Positions 1-8,932 of a DNA stretch of 64,000 bases are shown in pieces; position 1 is the stretch's first letter, and every line of letters starts with the position of its first letter. The translations under genes and the position numbers were made by a program. Origin of the DNA: Pirellulales bacterium (GTDB lineage Bacteria > Planctomycetota > Planctomycetia > Pirellulales > Lacipirellulaceae); contig JAHBXQ010000004.1 of NCBI GenBank assembly GCA_019636345.1, positions 186,001-250,000 of the forward strand. The letters run 5' to 3'. The notes under the pieces were generated by a model. It was not told where the DNA came from and made no database searches. It was given only the letters and a program-made list of their open reading frames with translations.

Positions 1-1095
1 CTACGGCGCCGTGAGCCCGTCGCTCGCCGCGCCGTCGTCGATGGCGATCAGATAGGCCATCGTCGACTCGTCGACGCCGTCGGTCAATGCGAAAACGCCC
101 CCGTCGAGCCGCACGAACAGCGCCAAACCTGGGTGATTCGACCGCGGCGCCGCCGAGATGTAGTACATCGCCTCGGGGACGCAAGGAAGTCGATCAAGCT
201 GCTCGCCCACGAGATCGGGACACTCGTACAGTACGTCGGCCGTCTTCGCGTTAGGCGTTTGCGTAAAGCCGAAGCTGATCGGATCGATGATGAACGGGTT
301 GATCGCGTCGCGCTTGTCTTTCATCGCGGTACTGTACCACAACGGGTGGACGTCCATGGCCAAGAGCGAAGTCGCCGCCCAGGGGAGGGCCCATGCGCCG
401 CGTTGATCGAGCGGGTGCTCGCGGGTCCGGACTTCCGAGGCCAGGATCGTCCGCGAAGCCCCGTCGGTCACGCGCCGCAAGTCCTGCCCGTAGTGGGCGA
501 GCGCCCCATGAGCGATGACGTCGTCGACGTGGAACGGGCTGGTGTAGCCGGCGTAATTCGACTTGGCGAACTGCGTGCGCCGCCCGGCGCCTGTCGGCGA
601 AAAGTCGTACATACGCCCTCGAGACTCGTCCGCGGGACAGAGCAAAACCGCCGGCTGGGCCTGCTGCGGCGCCGAGTCGCTCTCCGAGACGTGCATCGTC
701 AGGTCGAACTGGTCGAACAACGGTTGCTGCTCTAGATACGGCAGCAATCGCACAAGCCAACTGTGATTCGTCCCCGAGCGCAGGTTGACGCGAAAATGGT
801 TCGAGCTAAACGCGATGGCGCTCGCGGCAGGTTCGAAATCGCCTGCGGCGGGGAGCTGGCGTCGCTGCTGTTCGTAGTTGACGACTGCCAAGCCGATTTG
901 CTTGAGATTGCTCATGCACTGGGCTCGGCGAGCCGCCTCGCGGGCCGAACCGAGCGCGGGAAGCAACAGCGAAGCCAAGGCCCCGATGATTGCGATTGCG
1001 ACCAAGAGCTCGACGAGGCTGAACGCCCGACGCAGACGCCGCTGGTCGAGCTTTGTGCGGCGCGATCTCATCCGGCTGCCCAACGCGTGAATCAT
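1..1095 (-). CDS. DUF1559 prepilin-type N-terminal cleavage/methylation protein
   Basis: This is a 364-aa secreted pseudopilin-like protein of the DUF1559 (SBP_bac_10) family, which is hugely expanded in Planctomycetes; its function is unknown. A basic N-terminus ends at about residue 24, followed by the type IV prepilin signature [14 protein letters not shown] and a hydrophobic helix. Cleavage is expected after Ala24, before Phe25. The characteristic [21 protein letters not shown] motif of the family follows. I chose the ATG at 1095 because it sits just before the basic leader; Met9 at 1071 is an alternative, and sequence upstream of 1095 does not look like protein. The stop codon is at the very edge of the window, so the gene is complete. 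The minus-strand PEP-CTERM gene lies 32 bp upstream, so the two may be cotranscribed. Family assignment is firm; any role is not known. Confidence 0.9.
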   Translation of the reverse strand: MIHALGSRMRSRRTKLDQRRLRRAFSLVELLVAIAIIGALASLLLPALGSAREAARRAQCMSNLKQIGLAVVNYEQQRRQLPAAGDFEPAASAIAFSSNHFRVNLRSGTNHSWLVRLLPYLEQQPLFDQFDLTMHVSESDSAPQQAQPAVLLCPADESRGRMYDFSPTGAGRRTQFAKSNYAGYTSPFHVDDVIAHGALAHYGQDLRRVTDGASRTILASEVRTREHPLDQRGAWALPWAATSLLAMDVHPLWYSTAMKDKRDAINPFIIDPISFGFTQTPNAKTADVLYECPDLVGEQLDRLPCVPEAMYYISAAPRSNHPGLALFVRLDGGVFALTDGVDESTMAYLIAIDDGAASDGLTAP

Positions 1096-1127
1096 AGTTC
1101 TTGAGCGAATGTCGCAGCAGCCGTCGG

Positions 1128-3053
1128 TCAGCACGTCTTGCACGGGCGCCTGCGGAGTCGTTGCCGCGCGGTCCAAGCACCGGCCGTCGCGGCGATTGCC
1201 GCCAGCGACGCCGCGGCCGGCTCGGGCACGACCCTCGCCAGAGCCGCGACTTGCAGCGGCGGGGGACTGACGACCGTGCCGTAGTTGTCTCGCAAGAATT
1301 GAAGATCGTCGTGATCGACGTCGCCGTCGCCATCGGCGTCGCCGTCGGAAGCCAGTGCTCCCTGCAGCTTGCCGAATCCGCGCTGCCAGAGCATAAAGTC
1401 CAACGCGTCGACGACGCCGTTGCCGTCGAAGTCGGCCGAGGGGACGTCGAACAGCGTCGACATCCGCCATGCAATGCCGAAGTCCCATCCCGCGGCGCCG
1501 GCCACCTCGATGGTGTAGGTCCCCGAGCCGATGTTGTTCGCGGCGTTGCCGTCGATGTTGCTGAAGAACAGATGCTCGACGTTGTCGACCGCGCTGACGC
1601 TCTCGGCGACCAGGGTGTCGAGGAATCCGTTGGTCGAGTCGTACAGCCGCAAATCCAGGTTCTGCAGCGAGTGGGTCGGAGAGAAGATCGACGGAGACGG
1701 ATTCGAGTCGGTAACCTTGACGTGCCAGTTGAGCACGATCGACAGTTCCTGGGCCGTCGTCCCCTGCGGCACCTCGAGCGTGTAATACACCGACCCGGCC
1801 GAGGGCTGGCTCTTGAGATCCTGATAGTCCCAGCCGTTGTTGCTAGCGGGCGCTGCGGGTTCGCTCTGGCTGCCGACGTTGCGCCCCGCGGCGGCGATGA
1901 GGTAGTTGTTCCAGACGTCAAGCTCGCCGGCGCCGTAGACGTCGTGCAGCGGTCTGGTCACTTGCACCGCCCCGCTAGGCAGGACGGTCGATGCGTCGTA
2001 CTGCCAATTGAACGACGCCTTCTTCTCCGCTCCGGCGAGCATGATCGCCTTGACGACCTCGGCGTTGCGACCGAGCGTCGATGCGAGCGTTTCGTGCAAG
2101 ATTGTCGCCGCCGAGCTGACCATTGCGGTGGATGCGCTGGCGGCGGGCAATGGTTGTGCCCCGAGCGTGGGCGCAACGAGATCCGGCTTGCTTCGGCCCG
2201 GACCGTAAGCGTTTGAACCTGGCGACAACGTCAATCCGGCGCTATGAATTCCGTCGTTGCGTCCCACGACGATCGCGTTGTAACTGTGCGCCCAGAGATA
2301 GGGGATGGGGTTGACGTTGTTTGCCAGACCGACGACCGCAGTCATCCCCTCGTCGCTGTTGGCGGCGTCGATCAGATAGTCGAACCGCCGCAACGCTGAA
2401 ACGTTGTTGGGGTCTTCGAGCGTGAAACTCCCGCCAGGAGCAAGCCCGGCGACCCAACTCAGATTCTGCACACGGTAGTTCTGAGCTACGGGATTCTGAT
2501 TCCCAGAGTAGCGGATGACGTCTGACAGGTAGTTATTCGCCTCGTACACGTCGACCGTGTTGACTCCGGCGGCGAGCCCCGAGACGTTTCCGACGAGATT
2601 GGCGGCGACGGTCGTCGTTGAATGTCCGGAATAGACAGGAACCATTTGCCCTTCGACGATGACGAACGCGCCGGAACTGTCGCGGAGGTACGCCGGGCCC
2701 AATCCGTTCACATCGTTAAAGACCGTCGTCTGACCGAACGGATCGCCGGTCGTAAATTCCGCATTGTTCGGATTCGGCATGAACGGATGCCACTGATAAT
2801 TGAGCGACTCGCCCGAATTGACCGAGAAGGCTGTTATCGCCGCCGCTTCGACGATCGACACGGAGACGCCCGCCCCTGTCGGAACGTCGCTCCCCAGCTT
2901 CGTTGCCAACAGGTCATACCGCACTTCGGTCTGCCAAGCCAGAAAGCCGGCCGCCTGGGAACTGGTGCACGCCCAGCACCCTGCCATACATGCCGCGAGC
3001 GCGAGCAATCGGCACAAGCGAGGAAAGGCAGGCGTGGCCGCGTTCAGTGGCAT
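1128..3053 (-). CDS. Subtilase (S8)-like secreted protein with dockerin-like repeat and PEP-CTERM anchor
   Basis: A 641-aa exported protein. A signal peptide covers about residues 1-35. Residues about 60-320 follow the order of a subtilisin domain: GVSVSIVEA (where Asp-x-Gly is expected), [15 protein letters not shown] around His144, NAIVVG near 259, [11 protein letters not shown] near 286, then [17 protein letters not shown] with Ser306 or Ser308 as candidate nucleophile. The catalytic Asp position holds Glu69 and the usual GTSxAxP box is degenerate, so activity is doubtful. Near the C-terminus are two dockerin-like Ca-binding loops ([13 protein letters not shown] and [13 protein letters not shown]), then VPEP, a hydrophobic stretch and an Arg-rich tail, which is the PEP-CTERM sorting signal. 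The ATG at 3053 was chosen because it directly precedes the signal peptide; upstream in-frame sequence looks non-coding. S8 relationship is inferred from motif order, not from a search. Confidence 0.75.
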   Translation of the reverse strand: MPLNAATPAFPRLCRLLALAACMAGCWACTSSQAAGFLAWQTEVRYDLLATKLGSDVPTGAGVSVSIVEAAAITAFSVNSGESLNYQWHPFMPNPNNAEFTTGDPFGQTTVFNDVNGLGPAYLRDSSGAFVIVEGQMVPVYSGHSTTTVAANLVGNVSGLAAGVNTVDVYEANNYLSDVIRYSGNQNPVAQNYRVQNLSWVAGLAPGGSFTLEDPNNVSALRRFDYLIDAANSDEGMTAVVGLANNVNPIPYLWAHSYNAIVVGRNDGIHSAGLTLSPGSNAYGPGRSKPDLVAPTLGAQPLPAASASTAMVSSAATILHETLASTLGRNAEVVKAIMLAGAEKKASFNWQYDASTVLPSGAVQVTRPLHDVYGAGELDVWNNYLIAAAGRNVGSQSEPAAPASNNGWDYQDLKSQPSAGSVYYTLEVPQGTTAQELSIVLNWHVKVTDSNPSPSIFSPTHSLQNLDLRLYDSTNGFLDTLVAESVSAVDNVEHLFFSNIDGNAANNIGSGTYTIEVAGAAGWDFGIAWRMSTLFDVPSADFDGNGVVDALDFMLWQRGFGKLQGALASDGDADGDGDVDHDDLQFLRDNYGTVVSPPPLQVAALARVVPEPAAASLAAIAATAGAWTARQRLRRRPCKTC

Positions 3054-3645
3054 GGGATGGAATACCGGGGTCACGGCGCGGCCGGAGCGCACAGGGGGCG
3101 AGACGAGGCATTTCGGGAAGCGCGTACAACGCGACATCGCAGCAGCAACGAGAGTCGCGGCGTGCATTGCCCCCGCTCGGCACCCGCTAGCCCTATTGTT
3201 CTCTGGAAATGATGAATGATCAAGGATTTGGGCCGAGCGGCGGCCCCTTGAGGGATCCTGATCGGCTGTGCGGCGGGCGGTTCTCCGCATTCCCGGTCCA
3301 GGCGGCGCAATCCTCGCGGTGCGACCGGCCTCGTCGGTACAACCGTCCGGTGGCTCCTCCTCGACGGGGGGAGTTCGCAAACGGTTTCCCCCCGTTGGAG
3401 CAGGCCGGAGCATGCCCCCTCGATCCTCAAGCCTGTCTCACCAATGCCGCCGAGTGTGGCCGCCGAAGGCTACGCCCCGGCGCCTTGCGTCTGTCGCCTC
3501 GCCCGGCGCCCTGCTAAACTGGCCCGTTTGATTGCCGCAGATCATCCTGCTTACCTGAATCGCCCGGCGTCGCCGGGCGCCGACCTTGACCTGTCCGCCC
3601 CCCAGCCGCACCCGCATCCGCGGAACTTCCCGACCGAGACTGGCC
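3054..3645. other. Intergenic region between divergent genes
   Basis: This stretch of about 590 bases separates the minus-strand subtilase-like gene from cysD. I see no convincing coding sequence in it on either strand. It should carry the promoters of both genes. The only clear structure is the 19-bp palindrome at 3561-3579; a TAAACT hexamer near 3513 could be a -10 element for cysD but has no recognisable -35 partner. Confidence 0.6.
3561..3579. repeat. Perfect 19-bp palindrome upstream of cysD
   Basis: Two 9-nt arms (CGCCCGGCG and CGCCGGGCG) are separated by a single T. The element lies 66 bp before the cysD start, so it could be an operator, a leader hairpin or simply a GC-rich palindrome. 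No T-run follows, so it is not a typical intrinsic terminator. Confidence 0.5.
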
Positions 3646-4557
3646 ATGAGCTCCTACCGTCTGACTCACCTCAAACAGCTTGAGGCCGAGAGCATCCACA
3701 TTATCCGCGAAGTGGCCGCCGAGTTTGACAATCCGGTCATGCTGTACTCGATCGGCAAGGACAGTTCGGTCATGGTGCGGCTCGCCGAAAAGGCGTTCTA
3801 CCCCGGCAAGCCGCCGTTTCCTCTGATGCACGTCGACACGACGTGGAAGTTCCGCGAGATGATCTCGTTCCGCGAGAACCTGATCCGCAAAGAGCTCGGT
3901 TGGGATCTGTTGGTCCACATCAACGAGGACGGGGTGAAGCAAGGGGTCGGCCCCTACACGCACGGCAGCGCGGTGCACACCGACATCATGAAGACCCAGT
4001 CGCTCAAGCAAGCCCTGACCAAATACAAGTTCGACGCCGCGTTCGGCGGCGCCCGCCGCGACGAGGAGAAGTCGCGAGCCAAGGAGCGGGTCTACAGCTT
4101 TCGCGACAAGCACCACCGCTGGGATCCCAAGAACCAGCGGCCCGAATTGTGGAACCTGTACAACGGCAAGGTTCACAAGGGGGAAAGCATTCGCGTGTTC
4201 CCGCTGTCGAACTGGACTGAATTGGACGTCTGGCAGTACATCCATTTGGAAAAGATTCCGATCGTGCCTCTCTACTTCGCAGCCGAGCGGCCGGTGGTCG
4301 ACGTTGACGGGGCGTTGATCATGGTCGACGACGACCGGATGCCGAAGGAGCAGGCGGACCAAGCGGTGATGAAACGCGTCCGCTTCCGCACCCTCGGCTG
4401 CTACCCGCTGACGGGGGCGGTCGAGTCCAACGCGACGACTCTCCCCGAAATCATCCAAGAAATGCTGCTCACCAAGACGAGCGAACGGCAAGGCCGGGTG
4501 ATCGACTACGACCAAAGCGGGTCGATGGAGGAGAAGAAAAAGGAAGGGTATTTCTAG
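3646..4557 (+). CDS. cysD: Sulfate adenylyltransferase subunit 2 (CysD)
   Basis: This 303-aa protein is the catalytic PP-loop subunit of ATP sulfurylase, which makes adenosine 5'-phosphosulfate from ATP and sulfate in the cytoplasm, driven by GTP hydrolysis in CysN. The modified P-loop [17 protein letters not shown] is at about residues 31-47. The family blocks [46 protein letters not shown] and [12 protein letters not shown] follow in order, and length is normal. The start at [13 protein letters not shown] matches the usual CysD N-terminus; an earlier in-frame start would add 20 residues of unlikely sequence. Its partner cysNC lies downstream on the same strand but is separated from it by a beta-propeller gene, which is unusual because cysD and cysN are normally adjacent. 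Confidence 0.97.
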   Translation: MSSYRLTHLKQLEAESIHIIREVAAEFDNPVMLYSIGKDSSVMVRLAEKAFYPGKPPFPLMHVDTTWKFREMISFRENLIRKELGWDLLVHINEDGVKQGVGPYTHGSAVHTDIMKTQSLKQALTKYKFDAAFGGARRDEEKSRAKERVYSFRDKHHRWDPKNQRPELWNLYNGKVHKGESIRVFPLSNWTELDVWQYIHLEKIPIVPLYFAAERPVVDVDGALIMVDDDRMPKEQADQAVMKRVRFRTLGCYPLTGAVESNATTLPEIIQEMLLTKTSERQGRVIDYDQSGSMEEKKKEGYF

Positions 4558-4619
4558 CAATCTTGAATAGACTGAACTGAATCCCGAAGGTCACATAGCC
4601 TCAACACCCTTGTCGCCTA

Positions 4620-5666
4620 ATGAACGTTCACTGCCGTCAAGTCGGGCTATTCTGCGCTAGCGCCGTCTTTGCGATCCTTGCGCTCCTTCATGGCCGAATA
4701 GTTGCTTCAGGACCGCTGTCATTGCCTACCGCTTCGGGCATCGCGCCCGGCGACGTCCTCATTGTTGATTTCTTCAACGACTGGCTTAAGTTCGAGCCGT
4801 CAACGGGCCAGCTCTTTTCACTGCCTTGGACGGATCGTCCTTTTTCAATTCTCGGCGGGAAGTTCACATTCGACCTGGACGGAACGGTTATACGCCCCTC
4901 CAACGGATCGCTCATCCGTATCCATCCCGTCACGGGCAACGCGTCGCCAATTGGTCTGCCGACAATCCCCGGCGCGGCCGATATCGCGGTTACTCCCGAG
5001 GGCGACTACGTCATCGCGCGACCGGCTACGACTGCAAGCATCGAAAACGGCGAGTGGCTCAATGGCATTGACGGGGGACTGTACTATTACCGGCGCGCAA
5101 CTGGCGAACTCACGGCGTTTCCCAAGCCGGACCAATTCTCGCCGAACAACGTCGCGGTCGGCGTGAATGGCGAAATCTACGTTAGCGAGTTCTTTCGCGG
5201 TCTCGTCCGGATCGATTTCGCATCCGGAATTATTCATGAGATACTCGCAGCTCGACGAGAATTCACCGATCTCGACGTCTTGCCTGACGGCCAAATTGCA
5301 ACTGCTTTGTTTGCGTCCTCAAGCAGCGTGCAAAGAGTCGATCCCGTTACCGGCAATGTGACTCCGTTAGCGGCGCCGTTTCCCGCGTTTAGATATGTTG
5401 CCCCGGACGAAGACGGCGGGCTCTGGCTAACGGAGAGCAGCGGACTCTATTACCTGGACAAGTTCGGAAACGGACCGACGCTAGCAAAGTCAGCGACGTT
5501 TTTCTCCCCCTGGGAGATTGCGTTCGTCCCAAGTGGTTGGACGCCGCCTATCCCGGAGCCTCAATCACTTAGTCTGGCTATGGCGGCTTGCTTGTGCAGC
5601 GTACGTCGGCGAACCTGCCTAAAACATCTCGACGAAACCCAAAGCCAACCCACGAGAGAGAACTAG
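4620..5666 (+). CDS. Secreted beta-propeller-like PEP-CTERM protein
   Basis: A 348-aa exported protein of unknown function. It has an N-terminal hydrophobic signal segment (about residues 8-30). The body shows repeated motifs of the Vgb/SMP-30/NHL propeller type, such as GDVLIVDFFND, LIRIHPVTGNASPI, LVRIDFASGIIHEI, VQRVDPVTGNVTPL and DEDGGLWLTESSGLYYLD. The C-terminus carries PIPEP, a short hydrophobic run and an Arg cluster (SVRRR), that is, a PEP-CTERM signal followed by about 16 extra residues. The gene lies 62 bp after cysD and 130 bp before cysNC on the same strand. Its base composition looks clearly lower in GC than either neighbour, which suggests insertion into a former cysD-cysNC operon. 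No link with sulfate activation is visible in the protein. The propeller fold is inferred from the repeat pattern. Confidence 0.8.
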   Translation: MNVHCRQVGLFCASAVFAILALLHGRIVASGPLSLPTASGIAPGDVLIVDFFNDWLKFEPSTGQLFSLPWTDRPFSILGGKFTFDLDGTVIRPSNGSLIRIHPVTGNASPIGLPTIPGAADIAVTPEGDYVIARPATTASIENGEWLNGIDGGLYYYRRATGELTAFPKPDQFSPNNVAVGVNGEIYVSEFFRGLVRIDFASGIIHEILAARREFTDLDVLPDGQIATALFASSSSVQRVDPVTGNVTPLAAPFPAFRYVAPDEDGGLWLTESSGLYYLDKFGNGPTLAKSATFFSPWEIAFVPSGWTPPIPEPQSLSLAMAACLCSVRRRTCLKHLDETQSQPTREN

Positions 5667-5796
5667 CAACCGCTCTGGCGACTGTCGACGTCGCAATTGG
5701 GTGAGTTGACTTAGTCGGAGTGCGTGTTCTACTCAGGCCGCATCTTGCGTGTCGACGTCCTCCCAGCTCTCTAACAATCGATTTCAGTCAAACGAC

Positions 5797-7731
5797 ATGT
5801 CCCACCAGTCCGACTTAATCGCCACCGACATCGACGCTTACTTGAAGCAGCATGAGCACAAGGAGCTCTTGCGCTTTCTTACCTGCGGCAGCGTCGACGA
5901 CGGGAAGAGTACGCTCATCGGCAAGCTGCTTTACGAGACCAAGATGATCTACGAGGATCAATTGGCCGCGATCCAGCGCGATTCGCTGACCCACGGGACT
6001 ACGGGGACCGACTTCGATCCGGCCCTGCTCACCGACGGGCTCAAGGCCGAGCGGGAGCAGGGGATCACGATCGACGTCGCCTACCGCTATTTCTCCACGG
6101 CCAAGCGGAAGTTCATCATCGCCGACTGCCCGGGGCACGAGCAATACACCCGTAACATGGCCACGGGGGCCAGTACCTGCGATCTGGCGATCATCCTCAT
6201 CGACGCCCGGCACGGCGTGATGACCCAGACCCGGCGGCACTCGTTCATCGTGTCGCTTCTGGGGATCAAGCACGTCTTAGTCGCGATCAACAAAATGGAC
6301 CTCATGGACTTCAGCGAGGAGGTCTTCCTTAGGATTCGCGACGACTACCGCGACTTTGCCGCGCAGCTTGACATGGTCGATCAGCACTTCATCCCCATCA
6401 GCGCGCTCAAGGGGGACAACCTCATTGACCACAGCCCCAACATGCCGTGGTACGAGGGGTCGACCCTGATGCATCATTTGGAGAACGTCCACATCGCATC
6501 GGACCGCAACTTGGTCGATTTCCGGTTTCCGGTGCAGTACGTCAACCGGCCCAACCTGAACTTCCGCGGGTTCTGCGGCACGATCCCTTCGGGCCGCATT
6601 CGCAAGGGAGACGAGGTGACGGCCCTCCCCTCGCGCAAGACCAGCCGAGTGAAGTCGATCGTCACGTTCGATGGCGAACTCGACGAGGCGTTCGCGCCGC
6701 AATCGGTCACGCTCACCCTGGAGGACGAGATCGACGTCAGCCGCGGCGACATGCTCGTCCGGCCCGACAACGTGCCGCAGAGCTCCGACTTGTTTGATTC
6801 GACGATCGTCTGGATGAACGACGAGCCGCTGGTGCCTGGCAAGCAGTACTGGTTCAAGCAGGGGACCAAGCTGGTGGCCGGCGCAATCGACCGGCTGCGG
6901 TATCGGATCGACGTCAACACGCTCCACCGGCAGGACGCTCCGGCGTTGGCGCTCAACGAAATCGGCCGTTGCCGAGTGCGGCTCAACCAGCCGATCGCCT
7001 TCGACGGATACAAAGCGAACAAGGGGACCGGCTCGTTCATCGTCGTCGACCGCGTGACCAACGTCACCGTCGGCGCCGGGATGATCCTCGACCGAACGAC
7101 CGCCGACAAGGACGACCATTGGGAGCAGGAGGCGGACGCAAACCTGCACGCCACGAAGAGTAACGTCAGCGCCGAGGAACGCCGGGCCCGGTTCGGCCAA
7201 ACCCCCTGCACGGTCCTGTTCACGGGGCTGGCCGGGGCGGGGAAAACCTCGCTCGCCTACGCGCTTGAGCGGCGGCTGTTCGACTTGGGACGAGCCGCCG
7301 CGGTTCTCGACGGCCAGAACATGCGCCGCGGTATCAGCCGCGACTTGGGTTTCACGGTCGCCGACCGCAGCGAAAACCTCCGCCGATCGAGCGAAGCGGC
7401 CAAGCTGCTTAACGAAGCGGGGCTCATCGTGCTGGCCGCGTTCCTGGCTCCTGAAGAAGCGGTCCGTCAAAAGGCGGCCGAGGTCGTCGGCGCCGAGCGG
7501 TTCCTGGTGATCCACCTCGACGCACCGGTCGAAGTTTGCCGGGCCCGCGATCAGGAAGGCCACTACGCCAAGGCCGAGGCCGGCGAGATCGCGAACTTCC
7601 CCGGCGTGAGCGCCCCGTACGAACCGCCGACGAACCCCGATCTGGTGCTCGACACCGCGACGACGCCGCTGGACAGGTGCCTTGAGGCGGTGATGAAGCT
7701 GCTGGGGGAACGCGGCGTACTGAAGGCGTAG
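5797..7731 (+). CDS. cysNC: Bifunctional sulfate adenylyltransferase GTPase / adenylylsulfate kinase (CysNC)
   Basis: A 644-aa fusion. The N-terminal part is the CysN GTPase that powers CysD: G1 loop GSVDDGKST at about residues 31-39, [18 protein letters not shown] for G3, NKMDL for G4, then EF-Tu-like beta-barrel domains to about residue 440. The C-terminal part is APS kinase, which phosphorylates APS to PAPS: Walker [10 protein letters not shown] at about 477-485, [15 protein letters not shown], and [13 protein letters not shown]. The stretch FLAP at about 549-552 replaces FISP of Escherichia coli CysC, so the residue matching its phospho-accepting Ser is Ala551. The ATG at 5797 ([12 protein letters not shown]) is preferred over a GTG 48 bp upstream because the extra residues look non-conserved. 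It works with CysD, 1.2 kb upstream. Confidence 0.95.
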   Translation: MSHQSDLIATDIDAYLKQHEHKELLRFLTCGSVDDGKSTLIGKLLYETKMIYEDQLAAIQRDSLTHGTTGTDFDPALLTDGLKAEREQGITIDVAYRYFSTAKRKFIIADCPGHEQYTRNMATGASTCDLAIILIDARHGVMTQTRRHSFIVSLLGIKHVLVAINKMDLMDFSEEVFLRIRDDYRDFAAQLDMVDQHFIPISALKGDNLIDHSPNMPWYEGSTLMHHLENVHIASDRNLVDFRFPVQYVNRPNLNFRGFCGTIPSGRIRKGDEVTALPSRKTSRVKSIVTFDGELDEAFAPQSVTLTLEDEIDVSRGDMLVRPDNVPQSSDLFDSTIVWMNDEPLVPGKQYWFKQGTKLVAGAIDRLRYRIDVNTLHRQDAPALALNEIGRCRVRLNQPIAFDGYKANKGTGSFIVVDRVTNVTVGAGMILDRTTADKDDHWEQEADANLHATKSNVSAEERRARFGQTPCTVLFTGLAGAGKTSLAYALERRLFDLGRAAAVLDGQNMRRGISRDLGFTVADRSENLRRSSEAAKLLNEAGLIVLAAFLAPEEAVRQKAAEVVGAERFLVIHLDAPVEVCRARDQEGHYAKAEAGEIANFPGVSAPYEPPTNPDLVLDTATTPLDRCLEAVMKLLGERGVLKA

Positions 7732-7800
7732 CCAAGCTTGCAGCCTGATGGGTTCTTGCCCCCAAGTCGGGGCGAACCTGGAGCCGGACCAACGTGAGCT

Positions 7801-7831
7801 ACGAGCGGAGGAACGGCAGTTCGCGCCGCAG
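7801..7831 (-). repeat. Left copy of 31-bp direct repeat; remnant of a nitrilase-gene 3' end
   Basis: These 31 bases match 8935-8965 at 29 of 31 positions in the same orientation. Read on the minus strand this copy encodes LLRRELPFLRS and a stop codon, compared with QLRRDMPFLRS and stop at the end of the intact nitrilase gene. It is either the scar of a lost paralog or one end of a duplicated segment. The similarity stops abruptly at both ends. Confidence 0.75.
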
Positions 7832-7839
7832 TAAAATAG

Positions 7840-7870
7840 GTTGGGTCGCCGGTTCGACTGGCGACCCAAC
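7840..7870 (+). terminator. Strong hairpin downstream of cysNC
   Basis: An 11-bp perfect inverted repeat (GTTGGGTCGCC and its complement) with a 9-nt loop lies 108 bp after the cysNC stop. No T-run follows, so termination would not be of the classic intrinsic type; it could instead stabilise the 3' end of the transcript. Confidence 0.45.
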
Positions 7871-7927
7871 GATCACGATCCACTGAGGGTTGACGCGATT
7901 TCATATGACATGCCGATTCGCTCACTC

Positions 7928-7951
7928 CGTTCGCGGCTTGAGCCGCGAACG
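7928..7951. repeat. Palindrome with 11-nt arms
   Basis: CGTTCGCGGCT and its complement are separated by TG. It lies about 120 bp before the Uma2 gene and may be a REP-like element or operator. No T-run is present. Confidence 0.45.
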
Positions 7952-8073
7952 GGCAACGGATTGTTTACAAAAAGGGTCGGCCGTCTGCGTTAGTCCGCCT
8001 GAGTTTGCAGGATTGCAGAGATCGGTCCATAATGAGAGCGTGACTCCCCGCTTTTTCTAAGCGTTTTACGCGT

Positions 8074-8766
8074 ATGAGCACCGCGCCCACGCCCTATTCC
8101 GCGCCGCCGCTCGTGTTTCCGGCTGGTTGGACCCTCGCCCAGGTGCAGGATCGGCTGGGGAACGTGCCGGCCGAACGAATTCGCGTCAATCCGCCGCTCG
8201 GCACGGCGACGATCGACGACGCGATCCGACTGTGCGAATCCAAGGAGTCGCTCTGCGAATGGGTCGACGGCATCCTGGTGGACAAAGCGATGGGGGTTTG
8301 GGAATCGGGGATCGCGGCGGTGTTGATTCAGTTGATTCGCAATTTTCTCGATGAGCAGCCGCTGGGGTTCGTCGCCGGCGAGGCCGGCATGCTGCGGATC
8401 CTCCCAGATCGCATGCGTATTCCAGATGTTTCTTTCATTCGTTGGGAGCGCTTTCCCGACCGCAAGTTGCCGCGGGAGGCGGCGTTTCGCATCGCCCCTG
8501 ATCTGGCCGTGGAAATCCTCTCGCCGGGCAACACGAAGCGCGAGATGGAACTCAAGCTCGCCGAGTATCTTAACGCCGGCGTGCAACTCGTGTGGTACAT
8601 CGAACCGACGACGCGGACGGCCATCGTTCATCGCCCTGGCGAGCCGGCGCGTTCGATCGACGCCGACGGCATGCTCGACGGCGCGGGCGTTCTGCCGGGC
8701 TTTACTGTGCGTTTGGGCGAAATCTTCGCCCGCGCCGAGCGCGGCGCCGGCGGATTAAAAGCGTAG
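8074..8766 (+). CDS. Uma2-family (DUF820) PD-(D/E)XK nuclease-like protein
   Basis: A 230-aa protein of the Uma2 family, predicted restriction-endonuclease-fold proteins that occur in many copies in Planctomycetes and Cyanobacteria; no cellular substrate is established. The core reads VDGILVDKAMG (about residues 64-74), RIPDVSFIRWERF (about 114-126), PDLAVEILSPGNTKREMELKLAEYLNAGVQLVWYIEP (split across about 147-183). The Asp of PDVSF, the Glu of VEILSP and the Lys of KLAEYL form the expected PD-(D/E)XK active site. The start is the ATG at 8074; no earlier start fits. It stands alone, convergent with the nitrilase gene, and lies between two copies of a 31-bp direct repeat, which hints that this segment was inserted or duplicated. 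Confidence 0.88.
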   Translation: MSTAPTPYSAPPLVFPAGWTLAQVQDRLGNVPAERIRVNPPLGTATIDDAIRLCESKESLCEWVDGILVDKAMGVWESGIAAVLIQLIRNFLDEQPLGFVAGEAGMLRILPDRMRIPDVSFIRWERFPDRKLPREAAFRIAPDLAVEILSPGNTKREMELKLAEYLNAGVQLVWYIEPTTRTAIVHRPGEPARSIDADGMLDGAGVLPGFTVRLGEIFARAERGAGGLKA

Positions 8767-8857
8767 CGGCCAAAAGGTTGAGTGTACGGACGTCGCTAAC
8801 CCACGTTCGACGCTGCTCCCCCGCCAAAGCTGTCCGGATTTCGGGGGCCACCTCACC

Positions 8858-8922
8858 GAGCTGGGAAGCGTCAGCTCCTGGAGGAAGGAGAACTCACTCC
8901 GGGAGCTGACGCATCCCGGCTC
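8858..8922. terminator. Long hairpin at convergent gene junction
   Basis: Two 25-nt arms (8858-8882 and 8898-8922) match as an inverted repeat at 22 of 25 positions, and two of the three differences would be G-U pairs in plus-strand RNA. The loop is 15 nt. It lies between the stop codons of the convergent Uma2 and nitrilase genes, so it is a likely bidirectional 3'-end structure or a REP-type repeat. No T-run is present. Confidence 0.6.
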
Positions 8923-8932
8923 GGGGCGCCCT

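Larger units (their letters stand above)
7732..8073. other. Intergenic region with gene remnant and hairpins
   Basis: This interval of about 340 bases lies between cysNC and the Uma2 gene. It holds no intact gene. It contains a 31-bp copy of the 3' end of the downstream nitrilase gene (7801-7831) and two inverted repeats (7840-7870 and 7928-7951), each listed separately. Confidence 0.7.
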
